A stretch of DNA of 10,232 nt from an uncultured Enterobacter sp. (GTDB taxonomy: Bacteria; Pseudomonadota; Gammaproteobacteria; Enterobacterales; Enterobacteriaceae), in assembly GCA_946477805.1 (NCBI GenBank), contig CAMKZP010000082.1, forward strand, positions 1 to 10,232, read 5' to 3'. Below are positions 1-7,470 of the stretch, in pieces. Each line of letters opens with the position of its first letter. Positions within the stretch are counted from its first letter, which is position 1. The notes under the pieces were generated by a model that saw only the letters and a program-made list of their open reading frames with translations, did not search any database and was not told where the DNA came from. The position numbers and the translations under genes are program-made.

Positions 1-243
1 GAGCCGGGGAGTATGGATTTTTATAATATCTCCACGCAAGTTTATAAACGTGTCAAAATATATCCTGAATAATAAATGAGATAACCTTACAATATGAGCG
101 TAATTCAGGTTTCCTCTTTTCGCCATAGCACATAATAAAAGTCATTTATTAGGTTTACGTGTTGCTTTATGACATCCTGGCAACGAACGGCTAAACAGAC
201 TTTGTTCCCGATCGCATCCGGACAAATCCACATAAAAATAATT

Positions 244-259
244 TGTGAATACAATCACA
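244..259 (+). promoter_or_regulatory. CRP binding site 1 (perfect core)
   Basis: TGTGA-N6-TCACA, a perfect match to the CRP core, flanked by AT-rich bases. It is the most distal strong site relative to mtlA. Confidence 0.85.
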
Positions 260-287
260 TTTCAGAGACAAACCCTCGCCACAGAAA

Positions 288-303
288 TGTGATAACAGTC
301 ACA
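288..303 (+). promoter_or_regulatory. CRP binding site 2 (perfect core)
   Basis: TGTGA-N6-TCACA, again a perfect core match. Its centre lies 44 bases downstream of the centre of site 1, about four helical turns, so both would sit on the same DNA face. Confidence 0.85.
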
Positions 304-360
304 AAAGAGAGGGTAAGCTGCCTGATTTTTGTCCGCTGTATTTTTTTTACACGCCAATTT

Positions 361-376
361 TGTGATGCAGATCACT
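361..376 (+). promoter_or_regulatory. CRP binding site 3
   Basis: TGTGA-N6-TCACT, nine of ten core bases. Its centre is 73 bases (about seven turns) from site 2. Confidence 0.8.
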
Positions 377-404
377 TCAATAATCTCCCCACCCCCTACA
401 TTTA

Positions 405-420
405 CGTGACTGAGATCACA
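405..420 (+). promoter_or_regulatory. CRP binding site 4 (promoter-proximal strong site)
   Basis: CGTGA-N6-TCACA, nine of ten core bases. Its centre is 44 bases from site 3, repeating the spacing of sites 1 and 2. It is the best candidate for the site that directly activates transcription of mtlA. Confidence 0.78.
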
Positions 421-453
421 CAAATTTTCGCTGTCTGGACAGTTGAACGATTC

Positions 454-469
454 AGTGCCAGATTTCACA
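454..469 (+). promoter_or_regulatory. possible weak fifth CRP site
   Basis: AGTGC-N6-TCACA matches eight of ten core bases, with one good half-site. I list it because five CRP sites are known for the E. coli mannitol operon. The match is weak and could be chance. Confidence 0.35.
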
Positions 470-562
470 GCATCAGAACAGGGCTCGGCTACCTCTGCCG
501 CCGCGCATTAACAATAAACCTCGGGCCGCAAGCCTAAGCGTAAACAGAAGAAGGGGTGTTTT

Positions 563-2470
563 ATGTCATCCGATTTCAAGATCAAAGTACAAAGCTTTGG
601 TCGTTTCCTCAGCAACATGGTGATGCCAAATATCGGCGCGTTTATTGCGTGGGGTATTATCACCGCATTGTTCATTCCGACAGGGTGGTTGCCTAACGAA
701 ACGCTGGCGAAGCTCGTTGGCCCAATGATTACCTATCTGCTGCCGTTGCTCATCGGTTATACCGGTGGTCGTCTGGTCGGCGGTGACCGCGGTGGCGTAG
801 TGGGTGCCATCACAACCATGGGTGTGATTGTCGGTGCGGACATGCCGATGTTCCTCGGCGCAATGATCGCAGGCCCTCTTGGCGGCTGGGCGATTAAAAA
901 ATTCGACGTCTGGGTTGATGGCAAGATCAAGTCCGGCTTCGAAATGCTGGTGAACAACTTCTCTGCGGGCATCATCGGGATGATCCTCGCGATTCTGGCG
1001 TTCCTCGGCATTGGCCCTGCGGTTGAAGTTCTGTCCAAAATTCTGGCGGCGGGCGTTAACTTCATGGTGGCGCACGACATGCTGCCGCTGGCGTCTATCT
1101 TTGTTGAACCGGCGAAAATCCTGTTCCTCAACAACGCCATTAACCACGGTATCTTCTCGCCGCTGGGTATTCAGCAGTCTCACGATCTCGGCAAGTCCAT
1201 CTTCTTCCTGATTGAAGCCAACCCGGGCCCGGGTATGGGCGTGCTGCTGGCGTATATGTTTTTCGGTCGCGGCAGCGCGAAGCAGTCTGCTGGCGGTGCG
1301 GCTATCATCCACTTCCTGGGCGGTATCCACGAAATTTACTTCCCGTACGTGCTGATGAACCCGCGTTTGATCCTGGCCGTTATCCTCGGCGGTATGACCG
1401 GCGTGTTTACCCTGAGCGTGCTGGGCGGCGGTCTGGTTTCTCCGGCGTCTCCGGGCTCCATCCTGGCGGTACTGGCGATGACCCCGAAAGGCGCCTACTT
1501 CGCTAACATCGCGGCTATCTGCGCGGCCATGGCGGTTTCCTTCGTTGTCTCAGCCATTCTGCTGAAAACCAGCAAAGTGAAAGAAGAAGACGATATCGAA
1601 GCTGCGACCCGCCGTATGCACGACATGAAGGCTGAATCCAAAGGCGCAACCCCGCTGGCGGCTGGCGATGTCTCTAACGACCTGAGCCACGTGCGTAAAA
1701 TCATCGTTGCCTGCGACGCCGGTATGGGCTCCAGCGCAATGGGCGCAGGCGTGCTGCGTAAGAAAGTGCAGGATGCGGGCCTGAGCAACATCTCCGTGAC
1801 CAACAGCGCGATTAACAGCCTGCCGCCGGACGTTGATCTGGTGATCACGCACCGCGATCTGACCGAACGCGCGATGCGTCAGGTGCCGCAGGCGCAGCAC
1901 ATTTCCCTGACCAACTTCCTCGACAGCGGCCTGTACGCCAGCCTGACCGAGCGTCTGGTTGCGGCACAGCGCCATGAAGACAATGAAGTGAAGGTGCGCG
2001 ACAGCCTGAAAGACAGCTTCGACGCCAACGACAGCCACCTGTTCCGCCTGGGCGCGGAGAACATCTTCCTCGGCCGTACGGCAGCAACCAAAGAAGAGGC
2101 GATTCGCTTTGCCGGCGAGCAGCTGGTAAAAGGCGGCTACGTTCAGCCTGAGTACGTTGACGCTATGCTGGAGCGTGAGAAGCTGACGCCAACCTATCTC
2201 GGCGAATCTATCGCGGTTCCACACGGTACGGTTGAAGCGAAAGACCGCGTGCTGAAAACCGGCGTCGTGTTCTGCCAGTATCCGCAGGGCGTTCGCTTCG
2301 GTGAAGAGGAAGACGACATTGCCCGTCTGGTGATCGGTATCGCCGCTCGCAACAACGAGCACATTCAGGTGATTACCAGCCTGACCAACGCTCTGGATGA
2401 CGAGTCTGTCATTGAGCGTCTGGCTAACACCACCAGCGTGGAAGAAGTGCTGGCGCTGCTGAACAAGTAA
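563..2470 (+). CDS. mtlA: PTS mannitol-specific transporter, enzyme IICBA
   Basis: Mannitol permease of the phosphotransferase system: it carries mannitol across the inner membrane and releases it inside as mannitol-1-phosphate, using phosphate passed from phosphoenolpyruvate through EI and HPr. The protein has 635 residues (E. coli has 637). The membrane IIC domain fills about residues 1-335 and holds the conserved GIHE motif at 254-257. The IIB domain begins near 377 with its phosphocysteine at C384 (VACDAGMGS). The IIA domain spans about 490-635 with the phosphohistidine at H554 (AVPHGT). All three functional sites fall at the E. coli residue numbers, so the protein should be active. The ATG is preceded by AAGGGG at 551-556. 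It is the first gene of an operon controlled by the CRP sites upstream. Confidence 0.98.
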   Translation: MSSDFKIKVQSFGRFLSNMVMPNIGAFIAWGIITALFIPTGWLPNETLAKLVGPMITYLLPLLIGYTGGRLVGGDRGGVVGAITTMGVIVGADMPMFLGAMIAGPLGGWAIKKFDVWVDGKIKSGFEMLVNNFSAGIIGMILAILAFLGIGPAVEVLSKILAAGVNFMVAHDMLPLASIFVEPAKILFLNNAINHGIFSPLGIQQSHDLGKSIFFLIEANPGPGMGVLLAYMFFGRGSAKQSAGGAAIIHFLGGIHEIYFPYVLMNPRLILAVILGGMTGVFTLSVLGGGLVSPASPGSILAVLAMTPKGAYFANIAAICAAMAVSFVVSAILLKTSKVKEEDDIEAATRRMHDMKAESKGATPLAAGDVSNDLSHVRKIIVACDAGMGSSAMGAGVLRKKVQDAGLSNISVTNSAINSLPPDVDLVITHRDLTERAMRQVPQAQHISLTNFLDSGLYASLTERLVAAQRHEDNEVKVRDSLKDSFDANDSHLFRLGAENIFLGRTAATKEEAIRFAGEQLVKGGYVQPEYVDAMLEREKLTPTYLGESIAVPHGTVEAKDRVLKTGVVFCQYPQGVRFGEEEDDIARLVIGIAARNNEHIQVITSLTNALDDESVIERLANTTSVEEVLALLNK

Positions 2471-2478
2471 GTTCTCTT

Positions 2479-2544
2479 CCCTCTCCCCATTGGGGAGAGG
2501 GCTAGGGTGAGGGAAAATTAGCGGTTCCTCACCCCAGCCCTCTC
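2479..2544. repeat. interspersed palindromic repeat (REP-like) between mtlA and mtlD
   Basis: A pyrimidine/purine-biased element with two nested inverted repeats. Arm 2479-2488 (CCCTCTCCCC) pairs perfectly with 2492-2501 around a 3-base loop. In addition 2495-2512 pairs with 2527-2544 over 17 of 18 positions around a 14-base loop. The two hairpins share bases 2495-2501 and so exclude one another. The C/T-rich sequence resembles a dispersed palindromic element common between genes in Enterobacter-type genomes (family knowledge, recalled rather than searched). Such elements inside operons often protect the upstream message or lower expression of the downstream gene. There is no T-run after either hairpin, so a simple terminator is unlikely. 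Confidence 0.8.
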
Positions 2545-2573
2545 GGGTAAAAACATTGATAAAGGTTAATACT

Positions 2574-3722
2574 ATGAAAGCATTACATTTTGGCGCAGGT
2601 AATATCGGTCGTGGCTTTATCGGCAAACTGCTGGCAGACGCGGGCATTACGCTGACATTCGCCGATGTGAATCAGGCAGTCCTTGATGCCCTGAATGCCC
2701 GTCATAGCTATCAGGTACACGTGGTGGGTGAAAACGAGCAGGTTGAGACGGTCTCTGGCGTGAATGCAGTTAGCAGCATCGGCGACGATGTTATCGACCT
2801 GATCGCCAGCGTTGACCTGGTCACCACGGCGGTGGGCCCGGTTGTGCTTGAGCGTATTGCGCCTGCGGTGGCGAAAGGCCTGGCGAAGCGTAAAGCGCAG
2901 GGTAACGATACTCCGCTGAACATCATCGCCTGCGAAAACATGGTGCGCGGCACCACGCAGCTGAAAGGGCACGTTCTGGCCGCGGTAGCGGACGAAGACA
3001 AGGCCTGGGTGGAAGCGCACGTCGGTTTTGTCGATTCCGCCGTAGACCGCATCGTTCCGCCGTCGGAGTCCGCCACAAATGACCCGCTGGAAGTGACCGT
3101 GGAAACGTTCAGCGAGTGGATCGTTGATAAAACCCAGTTTAAAGGCGCGCTGCCGACGATTCCGGGTATGGAATTAACCGATAACCTGATGGCCTTTGTC
3201 GAACGTAAACTCTTCACGCTGAACACCGGGCATGCTATAACCGCGTACCTCGGAAAAATGGCCGGTCATCAGACCATTCGCGACGCGATCCTCGATGAGA
3301 AGATCCGCGCGGTGGTGAAAGGGGCAATGGAAGAGAGCGGCGCGGTGCTGATCAAACGCTACGGTTTTGATGCTGAGAAACACGCAGCATACATCGAGAA
3401 AATCCTCGGTCGCTTTGAAAACCCGTACCTGAAAGATGACGTTGAGCGCGTTGGCCGTCAGCCTCTGCGCAAGCTGAGCGCGGGCGATCGCCTGATCAAG
3501 CCGCTGCTGGGCACGCTGGAATACGGCCTGCCGCACGCTAACCTGGTGAAAGGAATTGCCGCCGCGATGCACTACCGCAGCGAGCAGGACCCGCAGGCGC
3601 AGGAGCTGGCTCAGCTGATTGACGACAACGGCCCGCAGGCTGCGCTGGCGCAGGTTTCCGGTCTGGACGCCAACAGCGAGGTGGTCGTGGAGGCGGTTGA
3701 CGCTTATAACGCAGCCAAATGA
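2574..3722 (+). CDS. mtlD: mannitol-1-phosphate 5-dehydrogenase
   Basis: Oxidises mannitol-1-phosphate to fructose-6-phosphate with NAD+ in the cytoplasm, feeding mannitol carbon into glycolysis. The protein has 382 residues, the same length as in E. coli. The N-terminus MKALHFGAGNIGRGFIG is the Rossmann-type dinucleotide-binding loop. The catalytic region of polyol-specific long-chain dehydrogenases is seen at K212, N217 and H220 (RKLFTLNTGH). I chose ATG 2574 because the protein then starts exactly with the family N-terminus and AAAGG lies 8 bases upstream. An in-frame ATG at 2556 would add six residues without a binding site. It is second in the operon, separated from mtlA by about 100 bases that hold the palindromic repeat. 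Confidence 0.97.
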   Translation: MKALHFGAGNIGRGFIGKLLADAGITLTFADVNQAVLDALNARHSYQVHVVGENEQVETVSGVNAVSSIGDDVIDLIASVDLVTTAVGPVVLERIAPAVAKGLAKRKAQGNDTPLNIIACENMVRGTTQLKGHVLAAVADEDKAWVEAHVGFVDSAVDRIVPPSESATNDPLEVTVETFSEWIVDKTQFKGALPTIPGMELTDNLMAFVERKLFTLNTGHAITAYLGKMAGHQTIRDAILDEKIRAVVKGAMEESGAVLIKRYGFDAEKHAAYIEKILGRFENPYLKDDVERVGRQPLRKLSAGDRLIKPLLGTLEYGLPHANLVKGIAAAMHYRSEQDPQAQELAQLIDDNGPQAALAQVSGLDANSEVVVEAVDAYNAAK

Positions 3723-4309
3723 TGCAGAATGCGGCGCAGGTATGCCTGCGCCCAAATTACAGATTGTCAGATATGCAGGCAATAATGGAACAAACCCAGG
3801 CCTTTGAAAACCGTGTGCTTGAGCGTCTGAATGCTGGCAAAACCGTCCGAAGCTTCCTGATTGCCGCCGTGGAGTTACTGACCGAGGCGGTGAACATTCT
3901 GGTGCTTCAGGTGTTTCGCAAAGACGACTACGCGGTAAAATATGCTGTAGAACCGTTACTGGACGGAGACGGACCGCTGGGCGATTTGTCGGTGCGCCTG
4001 AAGCTGATTTACGGTCTTGGCGTGATCAGCAGGCCAGAGTATGAAGATGCCGAGCTGCTGATGGCGCTGCGGGAAGAACTTAATCACGACGGTAATGAAT
4101 ACACCTTTACCGATGATGAGATCCTGGGGCCTTTCGGCGAGCTGCACTGCGTAACCGCCCTGCCGCCTTCCCCCCATTTTGATAACAGCGATCCTGAGCT
4201 ATACGCGATGCAAAAGCAGCGCTATCAACAGGTTGTCCGCTCCACGATGGTGCTTTCCCTGACTGAGCTGATTTCCCGAATCAGCTTAAAAAAAGCGTTT
4301 CAGAAGTAA
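3719..4309 (+). CDS. mtlR: mannitol operon repressor MtlR
   Basis: Repressor of the mannitol operon. Family members are all-helical proteins with no classical helix-turn-helix domain, and E. coli MtlR is known to interact with HPr. The protein has 196 residues, close to the 195 of E. coli, and carries the family block NRVLERLNAGKTVRSF near the N-terminus and ends in SLKKAFQK. The start is ambiguous between two adjacent ATG codons at 3719 and 3722, and either one overlaps the mtlD stop (ATGATG). No good Shine-Dalgarno is visible, so translation is probably coupled to mtlD. The first dozen residues are the least conserved part. It should lower mtl transcription when mannitol is absent. Confidence 0.95.
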   Translation: MMQNAAQVCLRPNYRLSDMQAIMEQTQAFENRVLERLNAGKTVRSFLIAAVELLTEAVNILVLQVFRKDDYAVKYAVEPLLDGDGPLGDLSVRLKLIYGLGVISRPEYEDAELLMALREELNHDGNEYTFTDDEILGPFGELHCVTALPPSPHFDNSDPELYAMQKQRYQQVVRSTMVLSLTELISRISLKKAFQK

Positions 4310-4367
4310 GCCTGCGCACATTGGTGTATCCTTCCCTGTAAATCCTCCGTTTTTAGAGTCATTTGTC

Positions 4368-4730
4368 ATGAAAGAAGTCGAAAAGAACGAAATTAAACGC
4401 CTGAGCGACCGCCTGGATCTGATCCGCCACCAGATGGCGAGCCTGTCACTGGTCGATGCCGCCGAGAAGTACGCTGAGCTTGAGAAAGAGACGGCTACGC
4501 TGGAAGCTGAAATCGAGCGCCTGCGCGAGGTAAAAGGCCAGAAGCTGAGCAAAGAAGCGCAGAAGCTGATGAACATGCCGCATCGCCGCGCGATCACCAA
4601 AAAAGAACAGGCCGACATGGGCAAGCTGAAGAAAAGCGTCCGCGGTCTGGTGGTGGTACACCCGATGACCGAGCTTGGCCGTGAGATGGGCCTGAAAGAG
4701 ATGACGGGTTTTTGTAAGACGGCATTCTGA
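4368..4730 (+). CDS. yibL: ribosome-associated protein YibL (DUF2810)
   Basis: Small cytoplasmic protein of 120 residues, the usual length of YibL, which follows mtlR in E. coli and has been found with ribosomes. The exact role is unknown. The first half (about residues 5-60) is strongly charged, with the heptad-like Leu/Ala pattern of a coiled coil. The second half carries the conserved stretches AITKKEQADMGKLKKSVRG and GLVVVHPMTELGREMG. It begins 58 bases after mtlR. I see no strong promoter in that gap, so it may be partly read from the mtl transcript. The start codon fits the family N-terminus MKEVEKNEIKRLSDRL. Confidence 0.95.
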   Translation: MKEVEKNEIKRLSDRLDLIRHQMASLSLVDAAEKYAELEKETATLEAEIERLREVKGQKLSKEAQKLMNMPHRRAITKKEQADMGKLKKSVRGLVVVHPMTELGREMGLKEMTGFCKTAF

Positions 4731-4738
4731 TTTTCGCC

Positions 4739-4762
4739 CGCCTCTGCCCTATGGCAGAGGCG
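4739..4762 (+). terminator. hairpin downstream of yibL, possible terminator
   Basis: A 10-bp perfect stem (CGCCTCTGCC / GGCAGAGGCG) with a CTAT loop, 8 bases after the yibL stop and 21 bases before the end of the convergent lipoprotein gene. Its position suits termination of both transcripts. There is no T-run on the exit side of either strand, so intrinsic termination would be weak. Confidence 0.45.
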
Positions 4763-4783
4763 ATTCGGCGGCGGCCTTAAACC

Positions 4784-5158
4784 CTATCCGAGATCCCGTT
4801 TGCAGTACCCTACGACGCCGTCAAAACCGGAAATAAGCGCTGTTTCCCTTCTGTCATAGATCGCCGTGATATCGGTGTTTTTACCCTGCCCTGAGATATC
4901 AAGCGTGATGAATTTTTCAACATCATTTTTGGTCAGTTCGTATCGGTGAGCCGTTCCGATTTTGTCGCCTGTATCCCTCATCATGTATCCGTGGTTCATG
5001 GCCGCCGTGTTCAGACAATCCACCGTACGCTGATACTTTGCGGGAAAACTGATGTTTTCCACGCTCATATTTTCGAAGTCGCCAATCATTCCTGCGCAGC
5101 CTGAAATCACCAGCGGCAGGATGAGAAAAGCGAGCTTACCGTTTTTTAAAACTGACAT
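4784..5158 (-). CDS. putative lipoprotein, unrecognised family
   Basis: A 124-residue exported protein I do not recognise. A hydrophobic signal peptide (about residues 8-20) ends in the lipobox ISGC with the lipidated cysteine at C21. The residue after it is Ala, not Asp, so sorting to the outer membrane is likelier than retention in the inner membrane. The mature part has only two more cysteines, C48 and C119, which could form a disulfide joining the two ends of the domain. A GAGG sequence 10-11 bases before the ATG supports the start. It lies 42 bases downstream of the broken permease on the same strand and may share its transcript. No function can be given. Confidence 0.8.
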   Translation of the reverse strand: MSVLKNGKLAFLILPLVISGCAGMIGDFENMSVENISFPAKYQRTVDCLNTAAMNHGYMMRDTGDKIGTAHRYELTKNDVEKFITLDISGQGKNTDITAIYDRRETALISGFDGVVGYCKRDLG

Positions 5159-5200
5159 AATGCAAAATCCTCAATCGATATCATTACGTTCGTACAGCCG

Positions 5201-6460
5201 TCATTTCTGGAGCATCGCGAAAATCAGCGCAGAGAGTGTTGCAATACCGCTCGTCAGGGAAATGAAAGCAGCGACATTGCGAAGCTGCTTTAGCTTCTGC
5301 CGTCTGAATAGTAAATACGACGGAATCAGGAAAAGAAAAACAGCAATCAACGGTCCACAGACGGTTTCAATGAGATTGATAACGTCCGGGTTAATCCAGA
5401 CTATCCCTGTCGTGGTGCAAAACATTATCGCGATTACCGCCGTTTTTATTCATTTACTGGCGTCAGCAATCTGACAATCAATGACGTTAGCACTAAGCGC
5501 AGAAAAAGTTTCAGCTACCGGCATTGAGATACCTAAAAATGATTTGCTCATTCCAATAATAGCAATGAAAGGAGCAAGCCAGGACAATACGCTACGATCG
5601 CCACCTATCACTGAAAGAACATTTAAATTGTTACTTTTCGCAGCAACGAAAACGTCAGCAGGCATACTGAGAATGCAGCTCAAGACAAAAAACGTAATGC
5701 TGATAAATATCAGCGCATAGGCGACACGAATAACCCGCACGGCCTGAACCTCACCTCCTGCATGCGGCTCGCGATAGCCTGAAGCCAGCGCCGGGATCAG
5801 CGGCGCACAGCACAGGGAAAAGGAGATAAGCGGTAGGGTCAACCAGATATCGGCCAGCCTCAAGGAACCACCGGACTGGGTTGTTTGCTGCCATGCGTTC
5901 GTCAGGTTTTTCATATCCCAGTCAGGAATTTGCCACGCGGCCACCAGCAGCAGCGCGGCGGCGAAGGGCAGCGCCAGCACGCTCATGGTTTTTACCACTC
6001 TGTCGCGCCCCTTAAGCAGCACCAGGTGGAGCAAGGCCAGAACCAGTAGGGTAAGGCTCCATCGATTCACGCCGGGAATATGCAACCGCACGGTCAGAAG
6101 ATGACAAAACGCGTTCACTAACGAAACAGCATATACCAGCGTAACCGGATAGTGCGCAACACAGAAAAAGAGCTTAACCCGTTCACGCCCTTTGCGACCA
6201 AAAAAGCCGCCAAACATGGGCAGCGTTTGATCCGGGGCAGCGCTATCCCGCATCAAAACGCGACAGATAACTACATGCGGGAGCAGAGAAAGTGGCAGAC
6301 CGAGGATAAGTAACAACATAAAAATATGAGGGCCACGAGCCCCCACTTCTACCGGTAAGAAAAGCGTTCCGGCTCCAACGGTCGCACCATATACGCCCAT
6401 CATCCATATTGAGTCTTGCATCGTCCAGTGAAAGCGCCTTGCCTTATTTCTATTTACCAT
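5201..6460 (-). pseudogene. amino-acid permease of the HAAAP (SdaC/YhjV) family, interrupted by an in-frame TGA
   Basis: An inner-membrane proton symporter family for serine, threonine or aromatic amino acids. The reading frame from 6460 runs 336 codons, meets TGA at 5452-5450, then continues in the same frame for 82 more codons to 5201. Read through, the product would be 419 residues, the normal family length (about 420-430). The N-terminal part holds the signature GATVGAGTLFLP at residues 25-36 and GLPLSLLPHV near 54-63. The part after the stop holds NPDVINLIETVCGPLIA, the conserved region before the final membrane helices. The stop therefore removes the last two or three helices. The smaller downstream frame starts at an ATG at 5425 with no good Shine-Dalgarno. 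A single substitution (for example CGA to TGA) would explain it. A base-call error is the alternative. The rest is intact, so loss is recent or artefactual. Confidence 0.85.
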
Positions 6461-6572
6461 AATATGATCTAAAGCCAGTCAAACGATTTTTCACACCACG
6501 AGGACAAATTCGTAAATGTTATTCGTGATGTTGAACAAGGACATACTGGGATACCAGACATGCTTGAGATGA

Positions 6573-6788
6573 TTATTTTTCGGCGATTTCTTTAACATCG
6601 TTCTGGTGAATTTGATGAATATTACCATCAGCATCCCGATAAGAAATGAGACCGGTATCTTTATCTTTTACCGGTTTACCGTGTGCTGTCATCATATGCC
6701 CATCCGGTGTTGAAATAACATAGTCATGGGAGCACGCTGTCACAGAGCATGCCGCAATAAATACACACAACAGGGGTAAAACTTTCAT
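6573..6788 (-). CDS. YgdI/YgdR-type small lipoprotein (DUF903)
   Basis: A 71-residue lipoprotein of the YgdI/YgdR family, whose members are about 72-75 residues, sit in the cell envelope and have no settled function. The signal peptide (residues 1-18) ends in VTAC with the lipidated cysteine at C19. An earlier IAAC14 is also lipobox-like but would leave an unusual mature end. The mature part shows the family pattern DYVISTPDG, then GKPVKDKDTGLISYRDADG, then a final NDVKEI. I chose the ATG at 6788 over the upstream one at 6821 because GGAGAG lies 4 bases before it and the extra 11 residues do not fit a signal peptide. It is on the same strand as the regulator pair upstream and the permease downstream. 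Confidence 0.9.
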   Translation of the reverse strand: MKVLPLLCVFIAACSVTACSHDYVISTPDGHMMTAHGKPVKDKDTGLISYRDADGNIHQIHQNDVKEIAEK

Positions 6789-6868
6789 TACGCTCTCCAA
6801 AAATAGCGGGTAATGGTTCAAAACAGCGATCGAGAAATCAATCTCAAGCTGAATAACACCACACGAAA

Positions 6869-6957
6869 GCTAAACGATCGTTCAACCCGCTTAGACAAGC
6901 GCGCCAGTCGCTAAATAATCTTTAGCAATGTGAATGCTATGTTAGCTCAATGCTAAA
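6869..6957. repeat. cluster of GCTAAA / TTTAGC motifs upstream of the YgdR-like gene
   Basis: Within about 90 bases the motif GCTAAA occurs at 6869-6874, 6910-6915 and 6952-6957, and its complement TTTAGC at 6921-6926. Shortened forms lie at 6936-6939 (GCTA) and 6942-6946 (TTAGC). Pairs 6910/6921 and 6921/6952 form inverted repeats. A perfect 10-base palindrome AACGATCGTT sits at 6873-6882. The cluster could be an operator array for the neighbouring regulator or a structured leader of the lipoprotein mRNA. I have no direct evidence for either. Confidence 0.45.
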
Positions 6958-6980
6958 TTATAAAATGACAACGGTCATTT
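6957..6980 (-). promoter_or_regulatory. inverted repeat with a TATAAT box: weak terminator or promoter
   Basis: Ten bases after the stop of the FidL-like gene, on the minus strand, AAATGAC-CGTT-GTCATTT forms a 7-bp stem followed by TTATAATTT. It can be read as a GC-poor intrinsic terminator of the regulator operon. It also contains a perfect -10 box TATAAT at 6957-6962 that could start the transcript of the YgdR-like gene, although no good -35 is visible and the leader would be about 160 bases. Confidence 0.35.
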
Positions 6981-6990
6981 ATAGGTAAAA

Positions 6991-7470
6991 CTAATAAACG
7001 ACGCAGGTAAACTGAGGGGAGTAAGGGCTACTGAATGTGAACATATTCTTTCTTATTTCTTTCAAACTCAGCGTGACAGATTGATTATCGCTCGTATTTT
7101 CAAGCCACATTTGATTAAACGTCTCGTCCGGGGTGGTATCGAGCGGGGATGAAGCGATTTTATCAATCTTATAGGTATAGGTCGTTTTATCCACTTTTAC
7201 GCCCTGAGACAAATAAACCGTCCTTTCAAGATAGGTTTTTCCGTTCGGGGAATTTACATAGCCTTCATACTGCATCATTCCCTCTTTATTATACAACTGC
7301 AGGCTTTCAGCGAGGGAAAACACCAGCGCGCCATTTTCAACGTCAATAGTCGTTCTGCTAAACGCCTTGCATTTGAGGGAAGGAATATCATGATTGAAGA
7401 CGTTAAACAGCGTAAATGAGAGGACCGCGACGACGCCGAGCATACCCGCGAGAAAGCCTATTTTCCTCAT
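6991..7470 (-). CDS. FidL/YqeJ-like membrane protein
   Basis: A 159-residue protein with one N-terminal membrane segment (about residues 5-25) and a periplasmic domain with two cysteines, C34 and C156, placed to close the domain by a disulfide. Length, layout and position right behind a ToxR-type regulator match the FidL-like family (FidL with MarT in Salmonella, YqeJ with YqeI in E. coli). These proteins are thought to be membrane partners of the regulator, as ToxS is for ToxR, but their role is not established. The start ATG overlaps the regulator stop by 4 bases (ATGA), so the two are translationally coupled. The family call rests on context and architecture more than on residues I can name. 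Confidence 0.75.
   Translation of the reverse strand: MRKIGFLAGMLGVVAVLSFTLFNVFNHDIPSLKCKAFSRTTIDVENGALVFSLAESLQLYNKEGMMQYEGYVNSPNGKTYLERTVYLSQGVKVDKTTYTYKIDKIASSPLDTTPDETFNQMWLENTSDNQSVTLSLKEIRKNMFTFSSPYSPQFTCVVY

Larger units (their letters stand above)
1..562 (+). promoter_or_regulatory. mtlADR upstream control region (non-coding)
   Basis: No credible gene is visible here. Bases 1-240 are AT-rich and hold nothing I recognise; short frames on both strands look random. Bases 241-470 carry the CRP sites listed separately. A 12-base palindrome CTGTCTGGACAG at 431-442 sits just downstream of the last strong CRP site and could be an operator or part of the leader. I could not find a convincing -10/-35 pair, as expected for a strongly CRP-dependent promoter, so the transcription start is not assigned. 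The mtlA ribosome binding site AAGGGG at 551-556 lies 6 bases before the ATG. From established knowledge, the E. coli mannitol operon has five CRP sites in this position. Confidence 0.8.

Noticed and set aside
169..537. 122-residue open frame upstream of mtlA on the plus strand
   Set aside because: It runs straight through all the CRP sites, has no Shine-Dalgarno and no recognisable protein features; it is an accidental frame in regulatory DNA.
566..1330. Antisense frame of 254 codons over the MtlA membrane domain
   Set aside because: Its composition (many Arg, His, Gln, Asn) mirrors the complement of hydrophobic codons. No known family and no start signal.
1550..2647. Long antisense frame (365 codons) over mtlA and the start of mtlD
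   Set aside because: It is opposite strongly conserved coding sequence, rich in His, Gln and Arg as is typical of antisense shadows, and crosses the palindromic repeat.
5426..5450. Frameshift as the cause of the split permease
   Set aside because: The codon phase is identical on both sides of the TGA (27 bases between the stop and the downstream ATG), so no insertion or deletion is needed.
5411..5452. Selenocysteine recoding at the TGA of the permease
   Set aside because: Downstream bases can form only a tiny GCG/CGC stem, not a bacterial SECIS element, and this transporter family is not known to use selenocysteine.
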